A stretch of DNA of 8,964 nucleotides from Chloroflexota bacterium. GTDB taxonomy: Bacteria > Chloroflexota > Anaerolineae > Anaerolineales > UBA4823. Under the pieces are notes generated by a model. It was not told where the DNA came from, searched no databases, and worked only from the letters and a program-made list of their open reading frames with translations. How positions within the stretch are numbered: the first letter of the stretch is position 1; each line of letters opens with the position of its first letter. Location of the stretch: assembly GCA_030636125.1 (NCBI GenBank), contig DAOVXM010000074.1:1-8964 (forward strand), written 5' to 3'. This document shows, in pieces, positions 5,833-8,964 of the stretch. Both the position numbers and the translations under genes were made by a program.

Positions 5833-7260
5833 TTAGCTAACCGTATGTAACAATGCTAAATTCGCAGGGCATCCCGAAGCTATGGGAAATCCACATATTA
5901 GTACTACTTGCTGACCAGGTTTAATTGGTGTCGAAGCGATCATAGTCGCCTCAACTACTTTTGTCATGTCTTCGATCGTGTCTGCATGGGGAACGAAATG
6001 GGGAATCACGCCCCACATGATCCCAAGCTGCTGGTAAGTGGTTAGTTCTGGTGTAAAAGCAAATATGGGGACATCGGGGCGAGCTTTAGACATGAGCAAG
6101 GCTGACCGCCCACTTTTTGTGAATACGGCGATTCCAGCCACATTTCGGTCATGTGCTAACTCACGGGCTGCTAGTGTCATATAGTAAGCGTCATCTTTGA
6201 TCGGTTTTGTAGAGGGGGTATTAAAACATTGACCCCATTCTCCAATATGGGCTTCTGCCTGGGCAATGATTGCATTCATCATTTTCACAGATTGCACCGG
6301 GTATTTACCCACCGCGGTTTCACCCGAGAGCATTACGGCGTCACTGCCGTCAAAGATGGCATTGGCTACATCTGTGGTTTCAGCGCGGGTTGGGCGAGGG
6401 TTATTGATCATTGACTCGAGCATTTGAGTGGCTGTAATGACAATTTTTGCATTCTGATTGGCCGAATCGATGATCTGTTTTTGGGCGATGGGTACGAACT
6501 CGGGAGACATCTCCACACCAAGATCACCGCGGGCGACCATAACGCCGTCAGCTGTCTTTACAATTGTTTCTAAGTTTTCGAGTGCTTCAGGACGCTCGAG
6601 TTTGGCAATAATTGGCGTCTCAAATCGTGCACGTGATGAGTTGATTATGGCTTCACGCACTCGCTCGACATCTTTACTCGATCGTACAAACGAAACAGCA
6701 ACTAAATCTACACCATGATCCATCCCGAATGCCAGGTCTTTGGCATCTTTTTCAGTAAATCCTTGAATATCCAACTCTATGCCGGGTAGATTGATGCCCT
6801 TGTGTGGTTTTAACGTACCACCTAATATCACTTGTGTCATCACATCAGTGTTCTCTGAGGAGATGACTAACAATTCTAAGTTTCCATCATCCAGTAAAAT
6901 CTTATCGTCAGCTTTTACATAATTGGGTAACTCGGGAAAATCAACAGATATCTCTCTATTGTCACCTGGGACAGAGCGGGTTGTCAAAGTGAACTGTTGA
7001 CCAGATTCCAGCTCAGTCTCGCCTGTATAGATTTCCCCAGTTCGGATTTTCGGGCCTTGCAAATCTTGTAAGATGGTGGCCGGAGATCCTGATCGTTGAG
7101 ATACTGATCGAATACATCGAATGACCTGATCGTGCGTTTTATGATCACCGTGAGAGAAGTTAATTCGAAAGACATTAACACCTGCTTGAATCAACTGGGT
7201 TATTTTTTCTTCATCCTGGCTGGCAGGACCAATGGTAGCAACAATTTTTGTTCTGCGCAT
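5833..7260 (-). CDS. pyk: Pyruvate kinase
   Basis: This cytoplasmic enzyme converts PEP and ADP to pyruvate and ATP in the last step of glycolysis, using Mg2+ and usually K+. The 475 residues match the usual short bacterial form, with no extra PEP-utiliser domain. The N-terminus MRRTKIVATIGPAS fixes the start. Key motifs are FRINFSHG (R32, N34, S36), LQDLQGPKIRTGE (65-77), KGINLPG (154-160), the signature PIIAKLERPEAL with catalytic K220 and metal ligand E222, VARGDLGVE with metal ligand D246, TATQML with T278, and RAETTDVANAIFDGSDAVMLSGETA (292-316). The allosteric C-terminal domain spans about 355-475 (FTKSGRSALLMSKARPDVPIF). No clear Shine-Dalgarno sequence precedes the ATG. The gene lies 107 bp downstream of the CoA-transferase gene and ends in its own terminator. 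Identification is secure; allosteric effectors cannot be read from the sequence. Confidence 0.97.
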   Translation of the reverse strand: MRRTKIVATIGPASQDEEKITQLIQAGVNVFRINFSHGDHKTHDQVIRCIRSVSQRSGSPATILQDLQGPKIRTGEIYTGETELESGQQFTLTTRSVPGDNREISVDFPELPNYVKADDKILLDDGNLELLVISSENTDVMTQVILGGTLKPHKGINLPGIELDIQGFTEKDAKDLAFGMDHGVDLVAVSFVRSSKDVERVREAIINSSRARFETPIIAKLERPEALENLETIVKTADGVMVARGDLGVEMSPEFVPIAQKQIIDSANQNAKIVITATQMLESMINNPRPTRAETTDVANAIFDGSDAVMLSGETAVGKYPVQSVKMMNAIIAQAEAHIGEWGQCFNTPSTKPIKDDAYYMTLAARELAHDRNVAGIAVFTKSGRSALLMSKARPDVPIFAFTPELTTYQQLGIMWGVIPHFVPHADTIEDMTKVVEATMIASTPIKPGQQVVLICGFPIASGCPANLALLHTVS

Positions 7261-7367
7261 AATATGATTATTGGGTTGAACAAGTTGTGTTTTTCGGATA
7301 ATGTCCGTTTCTAATTTTTATTGATCAATCAAGTTATATACGACCACTCACTTAAGCTAATACAGTT
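7261..7367. other. Intergenic gap between CoA-transferase and pyk
   Basis: This 107-bp AT-rich gap has no open frame and no stem followed by a T-run on the minus strand, so read-through from the CoA-transferase gene into pyk is possible. It contains a 10-bp palindrome ATTGATCAAT (7320-7329) and a small inverted repeat CGGA-TAATG-TCCG (7295-7307). Neither is convincing as a terminator. No well-spaced promoter for pyk was found. Confidence 0.5.
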
Positions 7368-8666
7368 TCAGATGTAACGTAATTTTTTTGCTTCGTTGGT
7401 TAATTCTTCGCGAAATTGTGGGTGAGCGATATTGATTAATGATTGAGCACGTTGTCGGATCGTCTTGCCATAGAGATCGGCGGTGCCGTACTCTGTAACG
7501 ATGTAGTGGACATGGTTACGGGTGGTGATAACACCTGCTCCAGGCTTCAGTGTTGCCGTTATACGGCTGAAATTTTTGGCTGTGCTGGGTAATGCGATAA
7601 TTGGTACGCCACCTTTAGAGCGGGATGCGCCGTAAATGAAATCCAATTGTCCACCAACACCGCTATAAAGCTTATGGCCGATACTGTCCGCGCATACCTG
7701 CCCGGTTAAATCTACCTCGATCGCTGAATTGATGGCGATCATCTTGTCATTCTGAGCGATAACGAAAGGATCGTTGATATATTCCGTCGGGTGTAATTCA
7801 ATCAATGGGTTGTCATCCACCCACTCATACAAGCGCTGTGTACCGAGGAGGAAGCCTGCTATAATCTTTCCTGGATGCAATGTTTTGCGTGCATTAGTCA
7901 ACACCCCTGCTTCGACTAGCTCGATGATGCCATCCGAGAATAACTCGGTGTGTATACCTAGATCCTTTTTATCCATAAGGTGCTTCAGCACGGCATCTGG
8001 GATAGCACCAATACCCATTTGCATGGTGGCTTCATCGGGGATCAATTCAGCGATATATCTGGCAATGTTTTCAACGACCTCGGATTTTCCGTCGCTGCTC
8101 ATAGGTAATTCAGGTAACGGGTAGTCGACTGGTACAACATAGTCTAACTTGCTCACGTGAATGAAAGAGTCACCCAGTGTTCGAGGCATCCTTTGGTTTA
8201 CTTCAGCGATGATAATACGGGCTGATTCGGCCACACTTTTGGTTAAGCCAACCTCAATTCCCAGGCTACAAAATCCATGCTCATCTGGAGGTGACACATG
8301 GATCAAAGCTACATCTACTGGTAGGATACCCCGTTTGAATAGTAATGTGAGTTCGGAGAGCAGAACGGGGGTGAAGTCAGCGCGACCTTCATTGACTGCT
8401 TGACGAATATTACTGCTAATAAACATGGTATTAACCCGCAAATGACCTTCCATGCGGGGGGCAACATAATCAGCAGGACCAACCGTCAAAGCGTGGCATA
8501 TCTCTACATTCTCTAAATTGGGAGCATAATCGACTAATGCTGCAAGAACTTTTTTGGGTACAGAACAGTTTCCGGTTAGAAATAGCCTTTGCCCAGATTC
8601 GATTTTACGAACTGCTTCTTCCGCACTAACAATACGATCTTCGTATATCTTATTCCATGCAGCCAT
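7368..8666 (-). CDS. Acetyl-CoA hydrolase/transferase family CoA-transferase (4-hydroxybutyrate/butyrate type)
   Basis: Members of this family (4-hydroxybutyrate CoA-transferase, butyryl-CoA:acetate and succinyl-CoA:acetate CoA-transferases) move CoA between an acyl-CoA and a free acid through a glutamyl-CoA thioester. The 432-residue length is normal for the family. MGIGAIPDAVL (217-227) leads to HTELFSDG, where E241 is the expected catalytic glutamate. SGVGGQLDFIYGASRSKGG (335-353) is the conserved CoA/substrate-binding GxGGQxDF motif, and TEYGTADLYG (391-400) is also typical. The ATG at 8666 lies 3 bp after the alanine dehydrogenase stop, with AGGA (8677-8674) inside the upstream gene, so the two are probably co-transcribed and translationally coupled. 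In a fermenter it could release acetate or another acid from its CoA ester, or activate an acid. The substrate cannot be fixed from sequence; the 4-hydroxybutyrate-type subgroup fits best by eye. Confidence 0.88.
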   Translation of the reverse strand: MAAWNKIYEDRIVSAEEAVRKIESGQRLFLTGNCSVPKKVLAALVDYAPNLENVEICHALTVGPADYVAPRMEGHLRVNTMFISSNIRQAVNEGRADFTPVLLSELTLLFKRGILPVDVALIHVSPPDEHGFCSLGIEVGLTKSVAESARIIIAEVNQRMPRTLGDSFIHVSKLDYVVPVDYPLPELPMSSDGKSEVVENIARYIAELIPDEATMQMGIGAIPDAVLKHLMDKKDLGIHTELFSDGIIELVEAGVLTNARKTLHPGKIIAGFLLGTQRLYEWVDDNPLIELHPTEYINDPFVIAQNDKMIAINSAIEVDLTGQVCADSIGHKLYSGVGGQLDFIYGASRSKGGVPIIALPSTAKNFSRITATLKPGAGVITTRNHVHYIVTEYGTADLYGKTIRQRAQSLINIAHPQFREELTNEAKKLRYI

Positions 8667-8669
8667 GTA

Positions 8670-8964
8670 TTATTCCTGTTTTCCTATAGTTGCGAATTGG
8701 GATAAGTGAATAATCCGACCCTGATGAGTGTTAATGCCTTTTTCTATTGCAGGATTATCTGCGATTGCAGCCTCGATACCCTTGTCAGCAATTTCTTGGA
8801 TAAATGTAAAGGCAGCATTGATAAAAGCATGGGTAGATGTTCGGGCTACTACAGCGGCCATATTAGGGACACAATAATGGATAACACCTTCTTCAGTCAA
8901 GGTGGGTTGGTCGTGCTTTGTTGGTCTGGAGGTTTCTACACAGCCTCCCTCATCGATACTGATA
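8670..8964 (-). CDS. ald: Alanine dehydrogenase (C-terminal part, cut by window edge)
   Basis: Alanine dehydrogenase interconverts L-alanine and pyruvate, ammonia and NADH in the cytoplasm. Only the last 97 residues are inside the window, of about 370 in the family. They read ISIDEGGCVETSRPTKHDQP followed by EEGVIHYCVPNMAAVVARTST, then AFINAAFTFIQEIADKG and a C-terminal GINTHQGRI. This closely matches the family's 'AIDQGGC.E.SRPTTHD.PTY...GVvHYCVpNMPgavprTSt' region, and the aspartate of the IDxGG loop that lines the active site is present. A TTG at 8900 should not be taken as a start, because the frame continues upstream with conserved family sequence to the window edge. The stop is 3 bp before the CoA-transferase start. 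Confidence in identity is high; whether the N-terminal part is intact cannot be seen. Confidence 0.93.
   Translation of the reverse strand, partial: ISIDEGGCVETSRPTKHDQPTLTEEGVIHYCVPNMAAVVARTSTHAFINAAFTFIQEIADKGIEAAIADNPAIEKGINTHQGRIIHLSQFATIGKQE

Noticed and set aside
7295..7329. Small palindromes in the gap before pyk as terminator or operator
   Set aside because: The stems are 4-5 bp, there is no T-run on the minus strand, and such short palindromes are expected by chance in AT-rich DNA.
8670..8900. Separate 76-codon gene starting at TTG 8900
   Set aside because: The frame continues upstream to the window edge with conserved alanine dehydrogenase sequence (IDEGGC.ETSRPT), so this is the tail of a longer gene.

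Overview
The window looks like chromosomal DNA of a fermentative Chloroflexota bacterium, most likely class Anaerolineae. This is an inference from style and gene content: extracytoplasmic proteins with Thr/Pro-rich 'TPTP' linkers, a TPR-like membrane protein paired with an LCP protein, a lipoprotein amino-acid-binding protein with an acidic Pro-rich linker, and a fermentative gene set around pyruvate. No rRNA, tRNA, mobile element, CRISPR array or prophage gene was seen.

Layout. (1) 1-356, minus strand: the N-terminal part of a lipoprotein substrate-binding protein of a polar amino-acid ABC transporter, cut by the window edge. (2) 357-659: a divergent, AT-rich intergenic region with a possible minus-strand promoter overlapped by a near-palindrome, and an inverted repeat in the leader. 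(3) 660-3346, plus strand: a two-gene unit with a single-pass TPR-like protein ending in a roughly 100-residue Thr/Pro-rich tail, followed 8 bp later by a LytR-CpsA-Psr (LCP) phosphotransferase with all expected active-site residues. (4) 3354-5666, minus strand, convergent with a 7 bp gap: an intact 770-residue protein that resembles a Zn-ribbon DNA methylase (DUF1156/COG1743-like) but has lost both the SAM-binding glycine motif and the DPPY catalytic motif. (5) 5667-5832: a Rho-independent terminator for the upstream pyk gene, partly overlapped by a likely promoter for the 770-residue gene. (6) 5833-7260, minus: pyruvate kinase. (7) 7368-8666, minus: an acetyl-CoA hydrolase/4-hydroxybutyrate-type CoA-transferase. 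(8) 8670-8964, minus: the C-terminal 97 residues of alanine dehydrogenase, only 3 bp upstream of the CoA-transferase.

How the genes fit together. Alanine dehydrogenase, the CoA-transferase and pyruvate kinase lie in one direction and all act at or near the pyruvate/acetyl-CoA node: alanine to or from pyruvate, acyl-CoA to or from free acid, and PEP to pyruvate with ATP formation. The first two are almost certainly co-transcribed. The amino-acid-binding lipoprotein fits an amino-acid-using lifestyle. The TPR/LCP pair is probably an envelope module. The least explained gene is the degenerate methylase-like protein. Its open frame argues for a conserved non-enzymatic role, perhaps nucleic-acid binding, and it is the best candidate for something undescribed here.
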